Origin: Pleodorina starrii
Lineage: Eukaryota > Chlorophyta > Chlorophyceae > Chlamydomonadales > Volvocaceae
NCBI GenBank assembly: GCA_030267565.1
Contig: BRXU01000028.1
Span: 397,001-461,000, forward strand
Direction of reading: 5' to 3'
Length of the DNA: 64,000 nt
Within the stretch, counting starts at the first letter, position 1. Every line of letters begins with the position of its first letter. Shown here piece by piece: positions 24,401-37,002 of the stretch. Made by a program: the position numbers and the translations under genes. A model generated the notes under the pieces. The model was not told the origin of the DNA. It saw only the letters and a program-made list of their open reading frames with translations, and ran no database searches.

Positions 24401-27400
24401 AGGCCGTGGCCGCCGCCGCCGCCGCCGCCGCCGCCGCGGCGTCGGGCGGCGGCGGCGACGGCAGCGGAGGCGGAGCCGCCGCCGCCGCGAGCGCCTCGGA
24501 GCTACTGGCGGAGCTCCCGTCCGGCGTCTTTGGCAGCGGCGGCGGCGCCGCCGCCGCGGCGGCAGCCGCCGCCGCCGCTGGCGGCGGCATGACTTGGAGC
24601 GTCAGCGGCGGCGCGGCGGAGCTGGCGGCGGAGGCGTCCGGCAGCAGCAGCCTCGGCGGTATCGCCGCGGGCTGGAGCCGGCACAGCCTGCTAAGCACTC
24701 GCAGCAACGCCTCCGCCCGCCCCGCCGCGCGGCTGGCGGGCAGCCTCGGCAGCGGCCCGCAGCGCAGCAACCTGTCCTTGACGGGCCTCTCCAGCGGCGG
24801 CGGGCTGTCTTTTCCCGGCAACCCCCTGCCGGATCCCGGCAACTCCATCGGCCGCTCGCAGCCGCGGCGCAACCCGTCGAACCTCAGTTCCTTACGGGGG
24901 CTGTACAGCCCTGCCGGATCCGCCGCCATCGACAAGGAGCTGCTGGCGGCGGCGGTGGCGGCGCGGCGGGAGCGCCGTACACAGGCGACGCTGCAGCAGA
25001 TGCTGGGGTACGATGTACTGCAGGACGGGCTCATTTACTCGGGCAGCGTGAACCTGGATGCGCCGCAGCAGCACCTGCCGGGGCTGGCGGAGGGCGCCGA
25101 CGGCGAGGAGGGCGAGGAGGGCGAGGGCGAGGAGGACGACGCGACGACGGGGACGGACCCGGAGGCGGCGGCGGCGGCGGCGGAGGACGCGACGGCGGCC
25201 GCCGCGCTGGCGGCCAAGCGCGCGGCGCTGCGCGGCAGCGTGCCGCTGCCGCAGCTGCTGGGAATGACGCTGTCGGCGGCGGCGCGCAAGCCCGACCACG
25301 AGGCCGGGGAGTCGCGGGCCCTGGCGACGGCCTTCGGCGATTTCGGCGTCCGGCGCAAGAGCCTGGAGGGCGACATAGGCAGCGACTTGGACAGCGTCGC
25401 GGCAACGCCGCCGCGCGGCGGCGGCACGCCGCGCGGCGCCAGCGACGGTTCCGCGTCGGAACCGGTGACGCCGGGGCGCGGCAGCGCCGCCAGCGGCGGC
25501 GGCGGCGGCGGCAGCGCCCGCGGCCGGACGCCGCCGGGCCCGCGGCCGCAGTTCCACGTCACCACGCGCCAGCTCAACATCTTCATGGGGGCGCACCTGC
25601 GCCGCTCCACCAGCACGCTCTCTGGGTCGTCGGCCAGGTCGATGCGACGGCGGGACAAGGCGCCGCGCAGGGGCCTGACGCTGACGGCCGACGGCATCCT
25701 CGTCACGCCCTTTGGCGTGCAGGTTGTGCGCGAGGTGGAGGAGGAGGGCGAGGACGCCGACGCGGCGTCGTCGTCGGGCCGCCGCACCGGCGGCGGCGGC
25801 GCCGCCACCAGCGACGGCAGCGGCGCCGCCGCCGCCGGCCGCGGCGACGACGACGTCGTTCGCAGCCCCCTCGGCGACGGCCTGCGCCGCGTCAAGACTG
25901 TCGTACTGCGTGAGTTCGCCAACGCGGTGCCGTTCGAGCAGCAGTACGACTTTAAGAAGTCGGTTTGGCTGCCGCCGGCGCAGCGGAGCGCCATGCTGGA
26001 TGGGTACGACCTGGCGTCCGAGTTGACGTCGGGGCGGGCGGGCGACCTGTCGGCGCCGTTCATCCCCAATGAGAATAACCACGGCGGCGGCAACGGCGGC
26101 AGCAACGCCAATTTGCGCGCGCTCATGACTCCAGAGCTGGAGGAGAGTCCCTTCCTACAGGATTTCGAAGCGGAGCTGACGCGCACCCGGGTCGGTGTCC
26201 AGAAGCGGCAACCGCAGACCCACGCGGACCGGCAGCGCGCCTGGTCGCGCCTGTCGCGCGGCGCCAGCGTCATGTCGCGGGGCAGCGGCACCGGCAGCGC
26301 CAGCGCCAGCCGTCGGGACTCGAGCGAGTCCGATTCGCCGCCGCGGCGGCGCGCCGCGACGTCGCGCCTCGGCGCGTTGCGCTACAGCCGGCGGCGCTTC
26401 CCCGTCGCCGACAGCGCGTTCCTCTCCGCCAGAGAGGAGGAGGGCGCGGCGGCGCGCGCCGCCGCCGCCGCCGCCGCCGCCAGCGCCGCCACCAGTCGCG
26501 CCGCCAGCCGTGCCGCCAGCACGCCGCGCAAGCCGTACGTGGACGACCTGTTCGATGAGGACTACTTTGGCGGCGTCGATATTGCCAAGGCGGCGGCGGT
26601 GGCGGCGGCGGCGGCTGCCGCTGCCGCCAGCCGCGACGACCAGACCGTGCAGCGCCTCGTGCGCATGGGCGCGCCGGGCTACGAGCCATTCCGGCCGCCG
26701 GCCCACGTGCCCTCCGCGGCGGCGGCGGCGGCGGCCGCCTCCGCCGCCGCCGCCGCCTCCGCCGCCGCCGCCACCGCGGCGAAGGACGACGATCTCTCGC
26801 CGTGGTCAGCCAACACCGGCGACGCCGTCGCCGCGGCCGTCGCCGCCGGCGGCGCGCCGCAGCCGCAGACGTCCTTGCGCCATCTCACCAGCACCAGCGG
26901 TGCCTCGCCGTCGGCCATGAGCCTCGCCTCTGTCCGCAGCGCCGCGGCGCCGCCGCGGAGCCCCCCCGGCGGCGCGTCGGCGCGCAACGCCGCCGCCGCC
27001 GCCGCTGCTGCCGCCGCCGCCGCCGCCGCGGACTCGCCCGGCGCCGCCATGCAGCGGACGCTGGCGCTGGAGGCCGCCGTCGGTGCCAGCGTGTACGACC
27101 TCGAGACGGCGCGGCTGCCCAACCTGACGGAGGCGGCGGAGCTGCTCGGCAGCATGTTCTCCTCCGTCGGCCCCTCGCGACCCACCTCCGCCAGGCTCGT
27201 GCGCCCGCGCAGCCGCGCACGCAAGCGCGGCAACCTGCGCACCGGCACGCAGCTGCTGCAGGACCCGCTGCTGGCGCCGGCGGCGGAGGCGGCGCCGTCG
27301 CCGCTGCCGCCTGCGGCGGCGGCGGCGGACGGCGGCGACGGCCGGCCGTCACGGCCGACGCCGTCGCCGGCGGGCGGCGTCACGGATGACGACGACGCTG

Positions 27401-30400
27401 GATCGGAGCCGTCGGTGTCGCCGTCGGAGGCGGGCTCAGCGGCGTCGTCGCTGCGCGGCGAGGCGACGTTTTCGGCGTTCGGCGTCCGGTCGCCGCGGCG
27501 GGGTGGGCAAGGCGACGGTTCGGCGGATCCGCAGCGTCAGCGGCGGGAGGAGGATGACGAGCACGCGGCGCTGCTGCGGGTGGGTGGGTGGGTGGGTGGG
27601 TGGGTGGGTGGGTGGGTGGGTGGGTGGGTGGGTGGGTGCGCGTCGGGGCGCAGGGCCGGGGGCGTGCAGGGCGCGAAGGGGGAGGCGGGGACGCGCTGAA
27701 GGGACGCGGGGGACGGAGGCGGGAGCGGTTTGAACGGCGCAGCGAGCGCGCTTCTCTCCTAGACATGACCCGTGGGTCGGGGGGCTCCGGGGCTGGTGCC
27801 GAGCCCTGGCAGCATGCGACAGTCGCGGCAGGCTGCAGGGGTCTCATCGGTTCAACAACCGCCGCTGCCGCCCATCCTCCTGTGCCTGTGCGCGCCGTAC
27901 GATGTGCCTTGCCGTACAGGACGAGGGTGTACGGCGCCAGCTGGAGGCCCTTCGCGCCATGTGGACTTCCGACCCCTACTCCGCGCGGCCGGGGGTGGAC
28001 CCCGCGTCGCTGCCGCCGCCGCCGCCCAACCTGGCGGCCGCCGCCGCCATCGCCGCGGCAGCGGCGGCCGCCGAAGGCGGCCCCGGCGGCGCCGCCGTCG
28101 CCGCCCGCGCCGCCGCCGCACCCGTCCGCATCGGCGCCGGCCTCGCGCGCGCGCTGGCGGAGGCGCGCGTCGAGCAGTGGGCCCTGTACGATAGAGCCGT
28201 TGAGCACATGGCTCAGGACTTCGCGCGCGCCATGCAGCAGCTCCGCGCCGAAGGTCGCCGCCGCGGCGGCGGCGCCGCCGCCGCCGCTGAGGCCGGAGAG
28301 GACCTTGACGATGGCGACTACGGTGACGACGACGACGCCCCAGGGCCGTACGGCATGTACGGCGGTTTCAGGGAGACCGGGTCGCCGTACGGCTTTGATC
28401 CCGCCCGGCCCGCCTCTGGCGGCAGCGCCGGCCCGGGACCCGGCTCCGCCGCGATGCGGCGCCGCCAGTACGACGAGGCGGTGCGACGCGGCCGCCGCGG
28501 CGGCCCGCGCAGCTCCGCCGGCGTAGCCGAGTCGGCGATGGCGTCTGCGCTGTCGGGTCGGTCAACGCCGTTGACCGGCCACGCCAGCCGCGGACTGCTG
28601 GATGCGCTGGAGGAGGCGCTGGCGGCGTCCCTGGACCCCACCTCGCTGACAGGTACGACACCGTCCATGATGTCTTACCGTGGCAGACAGGGCTTCTTGT
28701 CCTTGCGGCGGCGGCGGCGGCTGGGGCGGCCAAATACGAACTCCCTATATCGGTACCCTAGCAGTCTGGAGGGCGGAATTCCGCAAGTGATCGGCGGGTC
28801 GGCCTCCGCCTCCAACTCCGCCGGCCGATGGGCGGCGGCGGCGGCCAATATAGGCCCCCATGGGCCGACGGGCCAATGGGCCGATGTGCCTATTGGCCGC
28901 CCATGCGAACATGAGATTGTGTTACCCTGGCTTCCTAACCCCTCTCCGTCCACTCCTCCCACCGTCCCGCTTGGTCGCGGTGCCTAAACAGGCCTCACGC
29001 TGGATCAGTACGACGAGCAGCTGTCGGATCTGATGCGGCGGCTGATGGTGGCGCCGGCGGCCTCCAAGTACATGTTCTGGAGGAAGGTGCAGACGGTGCA
29101 GCAGCTGCGGCAGCGGTGAGAGACCAGTGCTGTAGTCCTGCCGCGCCGCGCCCGCTGCGCCACGCCGCGCCGCGCCGCGCCGCGCCGCTCGCTTGGCTCT
29201 CCCGCCCGCGCGCCCGTGCGCGCCCCGCACCCTGCACACACACGCACACCCGCGCCGGGCATTGTTTCTGAGTTGGTCGCCTCAGCCTCCTGACTAATAC
29301 CCTCATCAACCCAAAGCATCCTCATCCTCATCCTCATCATCAACATCATTCTCATCCTCATCCTCATCGTCATCGTCGTCGTCATCAGTACCCTGCAGGC
29401 TTGCTGCCTTACGGCACCATCCATGCTTGGTTTCGAAGGATCTTTCTTACTTCCAAAGGCCGCCGACGTCTCCCTTCCGTCCCTTCCGCCTCCGCCCTCC
29501 CGCCGGGGCTGCCGCTGCCTGCGCCCGACTTGACTCTCCCGCGTCCCGCCCCTCCCTGGACCTCCCTGGCCCTCCCCAGGATGATGGAGGATCGCGCGAT
29601 GGCGGAGCAGCTCCGAAACATCACCTGGGCTGGCTCCTTCAACGCGAGCAAGATGGCGCCGCCGGACATCGACGCCGCCGCCGCCGGCGCCCGCCGCAAG
29701 GGGCCCTTCGCCGCGGAGGCGCTCGCGCACCGCGACTCGAAGGCGCGACGCGCGCAGCAGGAGGAGAACCGCATCGCGGCGCTGCGGAAGCTGCGCGCGG
29801 CGCAGGCGCGCGCGGTGCGGGAGCAGCGCGCCGCCGTCGCCGCCGCGGAAGCGGCCGCGGCGAAGCTGTCACCGCTGTCGCTGGCGCTGCCGCCTCCGCT
29901 GCCTGAGCAGGAGCCGACGCAGCAGTTGGGTCGGAAAGCTCCAGGGGACCTCATCGGCCGACGGGCGGCGTGGGTGCCGCTGGTAGCGCCGCCGCCGCCG
30001 CCGCAACTGGACGCCTGGCAGCAGCAGCAGCAGGCTCTAGCGGAGCCGCAGCCGGTGTACGAGCAGATCGTCGCGCCGGCGCGGCTGCAGCCCAAGCCCG
30101 CCGCCGCTGCCGTCACCGCCTCCGCGCGCGACATCCTGCCGCGCCGCGACTGGCGTCGGCAGCGGCAGCAGCAGCAGCGGCGCAAGCCCGCCGGCGGCGC
30201 CATCGCCTCCATCGCTGCCGCCGGCGGCAGGCTGCGCCCGCGCTCCGCGCCGCGGGCCGGGTTTCGGAGCACCGTGCTGTCGGCGCATCCCGACGACCAG
30301 AACCGCTTGAACGACCACACGCACGACTGCGCGCCGCTGCTGCGGGCGGAGGCGGTGAAGGCGCTTACGGACGGGCGACCGCTGTGGTGCGCTGCGGCGG

Positions 30401-31089
30401 CCCTGGGAGGGGAGCTCTGCAGCCGCAGCGAGCCAGGCAGGGGCGGTCCCAAGCGTCGCTTCAAGAGCTACTACGTGCGCCTGGGAAGCGACGAGGAGGA
30501 CTCCTACTACGAGGACCAAAGCGGTGCGGAGGCGGAGGCGGAAGCGGAGGCGGAGGCCTGGCGGCGGCGGCGGCGGCAAGGGGCTGCCGCCGCCGGCGGC
30601 GGCGGTGAAGAGGGCGTGGAGGCCGGCAAGGACGCCGGGGAGGAGGAGGAGGGCGATGCGGAGGAGGACGATGGGGAGGACGTCCCGGCGTACGTGTACG
30701 GCTACGAGTCGGGCGGGTTCCGCTACGCCGACGACGAGCTGCGGCACCTGCACCTGACGGAGTCGTTCGCGGAGCTTCGCAGCGACGCGGATGGTTTCGG
30801 AGGCTGGGGCGGGCCGGAGTCGCGGCGGCCGCACTCGCAGCCCACGACGAAGGAGGAGCAGCGGTCGGCGGCGGCGGCGGCGTCGGGGCCGTCCGTCGGC
30901 GGCAATGCGGCGGCGCGACGGCGGCTGTCGTCGATGCCCATGTACATGCTGCCGACGGCCTCCGCCGTCGCGAGGATGTCGGGCGTGGTTTCGGTGCGCA
31001 GCGGCGCCGTCCCCGACGGCGCCGCCGCCGCCGCCGTCGCCGTCGCCCCTGGCGTCAGCTGGTGTATGACGGAAGCCGACTTGCAAGCG

Positions 31090-31120
<31 letters not shown>

Positions 31121-33033
31121 CCGGGGAGTCGCATTCGGATGGCGTTGACACGAGGCCACCGCCGGACCAGATGAAGGGACCGGGAGACGCGCCCGACGGC
31201 GCCGCCGCCGACGGCGGAATGGCCGACGGTTACGACAACACCGCGCGGCCCGAGCCGCCGCCGGCGGAGGACGACGACGACGATGACGGCGGCGGCCGCC
31301 GCCGCCGAGCCGCCAAACGGCCGCGTCTGACGGCGGCCAAGCTGCAGCTGGCGCTGGCTCGACGCGCGGAGCTTCGAGCGGAGTTGACGGCGCGTGGGGA
31401 GCTGTTGGAGTTGGACGAGATGGATCTGGACGAGCTTGAGGAGGAGGCGGATCTCGTGGATCGATTGGTGGAGGCCAGCATTCGGGTGTACGGCGCCAGC
31501 CTGGCGCGCCGCGCCGCGCAGATCGACGGCACCGTCGCGCCGTCGGCCGGCGCGCTGGCGGTGCCCGGGGAGGGAGTGCTACTGGCGGGCCGCGGCCGGG
31601 CTCTGGGCTGGGCGCCGCCGGGACCGGCGGCGCTGCAGCGCGGCGATGCGAGGCGCCTACTGCCCAACGACCCCTGGCACAACCCCGCGGCGGGCTACGG
31701 CGCCGCCATCATGGCGGCGAAGCGCAGCGGCGGCGGAGCGGCGGCGGCGGCGGCGCCGCCGCCGCCGCTCGCCCTGGCAGGCGTGCCTGCCAGAGGCGCC
31801 GCCGCCAGCCACCTCACCTCGACCACCCGGCCGCTGAAGGCGCAGCCGCTGTCTCTCGGCGACGGCGGCCCGGAGCACCGCCACCTGCCGTACCCCATGG
31901 GGCAGCTCCGACCCGTGGGTCCGTTGCCGGCGCCGCTAGCGCCGCTCGCCGTCCCCAAGCCCTTCCCTGCCGCCTACTTGCAGCCCGGCACCCTGCGCTC
32001 CCCCAGCCCTGTCCTCGGCGATGGCGCCGACGGCAGCGGCGGCGGCGCCGCCGCTGCCGTCTCCGTCAACCACAACCTGCTGCGCGGCTCCGCTCCGCCA
32101 GGCCTGCCGGTGGCGGCCCTGACGGCGGCGCTGCCGTCGCCGCCACCGGCGCTCCGGCCGCTGCGGTCGCCCATCAGCGGGCCCGCCGGACTGCTCCCGC
32201 TGGGCTCGCTCCCTCTGGCCCCCGCCGCCAGCATCGCCTCCGCCGCCGGCGGCGGCTCCTCGTGGCTCGCCACCCCCGCCGCCTCCGCCGACGTCGCCGG
32301 GCTGCCTGCCCTACTCCAGGCCGGCGGGCTGGCGCTGCCGCCCCACTCGCACCTGCCTCCCGTCGAGCTGCCGTCGGGGCACTCTGGCGGCATGCCCACA
32401 CCCACGACGCCTCTTTCCACGAGCAACTCCCGAGGGCCGCCCAGCGCCGGCGCGTCGGGCCGAACCGTCCTGGAGCCCATTCCCGACCCGCCGCGGCCGC
32501 GCTCCGCCGGCACGCCCGCCGCCGCCGCTGCCGCGGCGGCGGCGGCGGCGGTTCCGCCGCCGTCGCCGCTGCCGCGGGTGCTCACCAAGACCGGCTCCGC
32601 CGGCAGCCTGACGGCGGCGGTCGCCGCCGCCGCTGCGCGGCAGCAGGGCCTCAAGTCACCGGTACGCAGCCCGACTCTGCAGCAGCCGTCCGCTGTTGCG
32701 CCGCCTTTAGACTGGGTGCGCGTGCGCAGCCCGGCGGGGGGGCTGGTGGGGCTGGTGGGTATCGGCGAGACGCCGTTGATCGCCGCCGCCGCGGCGGCGG
32801 CGGGGCCCGTGACGGGCATCGCGGGTCTTGCGGCGCCGCTGACGGCGCCGCCGCCGTCGCGGTCCGGCAGGAGCGTCTCTCCCGGTCGGCGGAGCCCCAG
32901 CCCCGTCGGCAGGGAGCCGGCGCCGGTGCCGCTTGCGCAGGCCGCCGAGGTGGTGCAGGCGTCTCGCATCAGCCAAACGTTGGGAGGCCCCTTGGCGGCG
33001 GCGCCTGGGGAGCTGGAGGCTGGCGGGAACTGA
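15430..33033 (+). CDS. Giant low-complexity protein with IQ-like and Sfi1-like Trp/Arg repeats (14 exons, ~4147 aa)
   Basis: Exons: 15430-15495, 15637-16767, 17327-17619, 18165-18315, 18684-18926, 19338-19552, 19939-20668, 21028-21150, 21489-23273, 23624-23773, 24334-27579, 27920-28652, 28992-29115, 29580-33033. Phases agree across all 13 introns (12444 nt). Residues 23-320 are Pro/Ala-rich. Residues ~325-345 hold an IQ-like helix (AVQTAWRARRVRVFF). From there to about 745 basic helices recur with Trp/Phe spacing (AFEEWRDW, YMGAWRRA, FWFRWSV, FFDFWLFF, RLREWAR, LWAWCSW, ALRKWAE), resembling centrin-binding Sfi1 repeats. The rest is Ala/Gly/Ser/Pro-rich, with acidic patches, Arg-Ser segments, a poly-Gln run (near 31,090) and two coiled-coil stretches in the last exon. 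A basal-body, centrin or ciliary role is an inference from the repeats. Two adjacent genes cannot be excluded, but no internal stop or start demands it. Confidence 0.75.
17117..18042. repeat. ~60-bp repeat: two direct copies in intron 2 and one inverted copy in intron 3 of the giant gene
   Basis: Direct copies at about 17117-17182 and 17213-17270 share CTAACGCCGTCTTCGTCCCT-like sequence followed by TTTCCTTACC. A diverged reverse-complement copy lies at about 17983-18042. The inverted pair flanks exon 17327-17619. Confidence 0.7.
27579..27638 (+). repeat. (GGGT)n microsatellite at the donor of intron 11 of the giant gene
   Basis: About 15 uninterrupted GGGT units begin at the exon end, so the GT of the inferred splice donor (27580) is the first of many identical GTGG steps. 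The run could form a G-quadruplex in RNA and DNA. Confidence 0.9.
28841..28900. repeat. 60-bp foldback in intron 12 of the giant gene
   Basis: GCGGCCAATATAGGC at the left end is nearly the reverse complement of GTGCCTATTGGCCGC at the right end, with GGGCC blocks in between. The whole segment can fold into a hairpin. Confidence 0.7.
29313..29390. repeat. CATCCT/CATCGT microsatellite in intron 13 of the giant gene
   Basis: A run of CATCCT and CATCAT/CATCGT units sits between exons 13 and 14. It is non-coding in the inferred gene model. Confidence 0.75.
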
Positions 33034-35635
33034 AGTAGCACAGGCAGGAGGCAGGTCGTGACGTGTGACAGGCTGTGGCGTGGGGGGTGGGCTGCAGCGG
33101 GAGCAGCCCGGGGTCGCGGCTTCAGGGGCGCGGGCCGGTCAGTGCGGCCGCCTCCGTTGAGCGTCGTGGCTCGTGGGGGTGTTCTGGGGGCAGAGGTACC
33201 CTCGCGGGGAGTGGCGGGAGGAGCTGGCCGGGGCCGGGGGATGTAGGGTGGGTGCGTGTCGTGGAGGCCAGGGGGAGGGGTGCGGGGGGGGTAAGTGGGG
33301 GTAGCGGGGAAGGGTGTTTCGTGCGCTTGGCGTAGCGTAGCGTTGTGCACTGCCGGTGAGATGTGGATTGATGGGGTAGGCAAGCAGGCAGGCAGGCAGG
33401 CAGGTGGGTTGTTGGGTTTGACACGTCAGCTGACGCGTCTGGAGTGACCACATTCAGGGCCTTCACTGTGACACGTTCGGGTGGGAGCCCGAACACACCC
33501 AGGCGTCACGCCACGCGCGGGCGGCTTCGCTCTCTTCGACCGACCGGGGGCAACCGGACCGGACCAGACCGGTCGGACGGACGGAGAGGCGGTTTGCGCG
33601 CATCACGGACGCGACGCTGCCCCACTGGCCGGCCGCGTGGATGCAGCGTGCGAGTGCGACCACACCCAGGGGCTCTTGTATCTTGGTGCGAACGCGCGAC
33701 AGAGGTCTTGACGGATACGTAAGGTAGACAGCTGCGCCGCCGTCGTCAGCGGACACAGTCGCGGCTCGCCGTCACACACGGGGCCATGCGCGCGCGTGAC
33801 ATGCTCGGGTGGGAGAGGGGGCTTTCTTTCTTTCTCGCGGTTGCTGAGCTGACGCAGCTCTCGACAGGGTTAGGGCTGCTGAGCTGACACGCGCGTGTGT
33901 GCGGCGCGAGTCGGCACGGCAAAGGGCGGTGTGCGGCCTGGAGTTGACAGTGGTCCCAGGGTGCGAACGCCTGTCCCTCTGGCCGCCGCCGCAGGACAGA
34001 ACGGGACGAGACGCGATCGGGATCTCGGTGTTATATATCTTGGAATCAGGATTGCGCGACTTGCTTGTTTGGGGGCGGCACTGTGCGCTGCTGCGGTGGG
34101 TGCATGGCGGGTCGGTGCCGGGGGTGGGGGGTGGGGGGGGTTCCGGCTGCCTGCCCCTAGGGTGGCCAATTGGGCAGCGGCAGGAACGGCTGACGTCGCT
34201 TGTACCCGCGTTGCGCAAAGAGGCCGCTCGGTGCCTGACAGCACTAGAAGGAATAGAGACCCCCTTCCAGGGACGGGCGGCCCTGGACGTGGTTCGCGCC
34301 GGCAGGCGGCGGGGGCTGTGCTCGCCTGGCCGCGTGTGCGTTGAGCAGCGCGGCGGTGTACCGCGGTAGCACTCGCCCCGTTACACCCGACGGCCATTAC
34401 GATACACTACATGATACGCAGGCAGGCGATACACGTACCGCATGTACTGCACACCGTTGAGGATGAGGCTTGGACGGGGCGTCAGTCGACTGTGTTCTCT
34501 CTCGCTTGGAATCCGCAGCCGGCCAGGCGCCGGCGCAAAGCGCAAGGCAGGAGCGCAGGACAGAAAGGCGCGTAAAGCCGGTACCCACCGCCGAGCGCCG
34601 ACGCGGGCCCACCATTCATTCATTCATTCATGAGCATCCTCCGGCGCCGCACGCAGTCCCACTCCCACACGGGTGTAGCCCCAAAGCCACGCTGTGCTCG
34701 CGTGCTCGTGCGATGGATTGCAAATGCTGGAACGAACCGTGCCACAGAGCAGACCCAGCGAAGCGCAGGACCAACACCGCAGCAGCAGCATCAACAAGGT
34801 TACCGAATGCGGGTGAGAGGTGGCAGCCCGGACCAACAACGCATTCAACCGCCGCGCAGTCATGTACTGCGCCCGCAACCGTCAACCGCTGGCGTACTTG
34901 CCGTACAACAATGAACATCGACGCGCGGAGCCCTTTGACCGAGCACGCCCGCGCGCATACTACGGTACGTCAGGAGCGGCACGCGGAAAGCTTCCCAAGG
35001 CGAGCAAGCGCCGCAATCCGTGTGCCCCCACACAGCGGAGCCAGCACAGATAAAGGCGCCCCACCTCCAACTCCGGGCCGGCCGTTAAACCCTCCCCTCC
35101 CCTCCATCGCTACCCCCCCCCCTGGGGTGGCTTTCCGGCGCCACTCGCTTTCCGGCCCATCGCTGACGAAACCAGCCGCCAGCGGCCCCCGGGCCCAACC
35201 GGGGCACCCCAACGAAGGCCGAGGGCTGCAGCCCCCACCACCACCACAGGGTGCACACCAACAGACGCCGCCTCTCCCTCCCGCGCACCTCCACCCCGAC
35301 CCCGTCAGCATACCGTCACGCGATTGTGCAGTCCTGCACTGCTCGCCCTGCGTGCTGCCGGTGCGTCCCCGCTGCGTAGCCCGTAATGCAGGGGCAGGAG
35401 CTGTTATGCTGACTGCTGCCCCTGATCGTTCCCCGGGTTGCGTGCGTGCGCCGGGGTTGTGTGGGACAGGCGGCGCAGGGGCACCGGCGCAGTGGGCCGC
35501 GCACCCTGGACCGCCGCACCCTATAGACCGCCGCCGGCACAGAGGGCCCTGCGTGCCGGGCTGCAGATGTCACTCCCGGGCCGTCAGCTTTCCAAAACCC
35601 TAAGAACCCTTGAGAGGTAAATGGGGCGACGGCCG
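33034..35635. other. Intergenic DNA between convergent 3' ends (giant gene + and small membrane-protein gene -)
   Basis: No exon is supported on either strand. The region holds a short AGGC microsatellite near 33,385. A TTACA at 34381-34385 (TGTAA on the - strand) could be a poly(A) signal for the leftward gene. I found no clear + strand TGTAA for the giant gene. Open frames here lack domain signatures. Confidence 0.4.
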
Positions 35636-37002
35636 TCAGAGATTCTTCTCCGAAACCTGTGCGGAGGCGTGACAGGTGACAGGGCAAGGGACGTGACGGC
35701 TCATCCGACGCGGAGGATTGCGTCACTCGATCACCCCGGGATCCGGGGATGTGAAACAGCCGGCCAGGCCCGTCCCCTCCCGTCCCCCGGCCGTCCACCT
35801 CTGCCTCTCCCTTTCCCTTCCCCTCACGGCCCCGGGGCACTCGGGCTGCTCCCACCTTGAAATCATTTTCCTTCATGGCTCTGAAGCACCGCCGAGCGAT
35901 CTGGATGTAGTGGGTGGGGATGAGCGGGTTCAGACCCTTGAAATCCGCCTGCGGCGGCACGCGGTTGAGTTGGGTCGGGTTGGGTTGGGGGGCAAACGTG
36001 GGGGCGTACACGGTCGGGGGCGTTTGCCCTTGGGGTCGGCTACATTGGGGTCGGCTACCTCAGCGGATTTTCCCACTGGGAGCACGGGATTCCGGGTTGT
36101 TAAGGGGGGCCCGCGAGAGTCGTACCCACCCACCTGGTACGCTATGAACATGAAGAGCGGGATCATCAGAAGCATCCAAAAGATCTGGTTTCGGAGAGGG
36201 CAAGGAGCACATAAGTCAGATGAAGTCCCATGTCGATTAGGGTGGTGGTGGTGGTGGTGGTAGTGGTAGTGGTGGTGCTGATTTGTTAAGAGTGGTTGAA
36301 TTGGCGTTCCGGTGGGGAATCCGAGGCAACAGAAGAATGGGCGGGCGGCCGCGGGTGCGGGCGAGGAAGTGAAATGCGGTGCGCGATTGGACGACATGGA
36401 CGACACATCGCGCCGGGATTGAAGCCTCGGTGACCTCTGGTCATCATACAGCGCAAACAGCGTGTGCTCGTGCGCCGCCGTGGGAGCAAAAGGTGCACAG
36501 CCGGGCCACTGATCCAACGGAACGAACTTCGAAAGGGATCGTACGACAGATGACGGCGGTGGGCGCCCTCAATCTGTATCTTTAGGTAACTGCACAACTG
36601 ATAGAGGAACGCTTACTGTTGGGATTGGCAGCAGCACGAGGATCACTGGGTGCGTGACTCCCTCGTCCTGCGTACGGCACAACAACAATCAGGTGTGCGA
36701 CCCTCCTCCCAGCATCGGAAAGCATACGGATAGCAGCGCTTCCCCAGACCATCTGCTACCATACTCACGTGTATCTTGTGCATCAACGCGTAGAAAACAG
36801 CTGACAGGCTCAGTCTGCGGAGGTGCACGTGCCACTCTGTGGGTTACGCTCTGTACGCCTAGCCCACCGCACGGAGCGACCGCGCACCGAACCGCTCGGA
36901 CCTAAATGCACGAGTCATCACTCACGCTAGGAACAAGGCGGCAAACGTCTGAGGTGTAAATCGAAATTTCTTGCGCTGGTCCAGGATACCCTCTTGAGAC
37001 AT
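35636..37002 (-). CDS. Small two-helix membrane protein of unknown function (6 exons, 112 aa)
   Basis: Reading leftward: exons 36926-37002, 36769-36814, 36617-36667, 36134-36184, 35856-35948 and 35636-35656. Phases fit exactly (339 nt). The start region reads MSQEGILDQRKKFRF, a soluble basic head. It is followed by a hydrophobic segment (about residues 18-38) and a short polar loop. A second, longer hydrophobic stretch follows (about 48-75, through VILVLLP and IFWMLLMIPLFMFIAYQ). The tail is soluble and amphipathic, with an IARRCFRAMKEN helix, and the stop follows VSEKNL in a 21-nt last exon. The small exons and strict phase agreement argue that the model is real. I do not recognise the family. 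The composition suggests a small ER or mitochondrial membrane protein, but the compartment is a guess. Confidence 0.75.
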
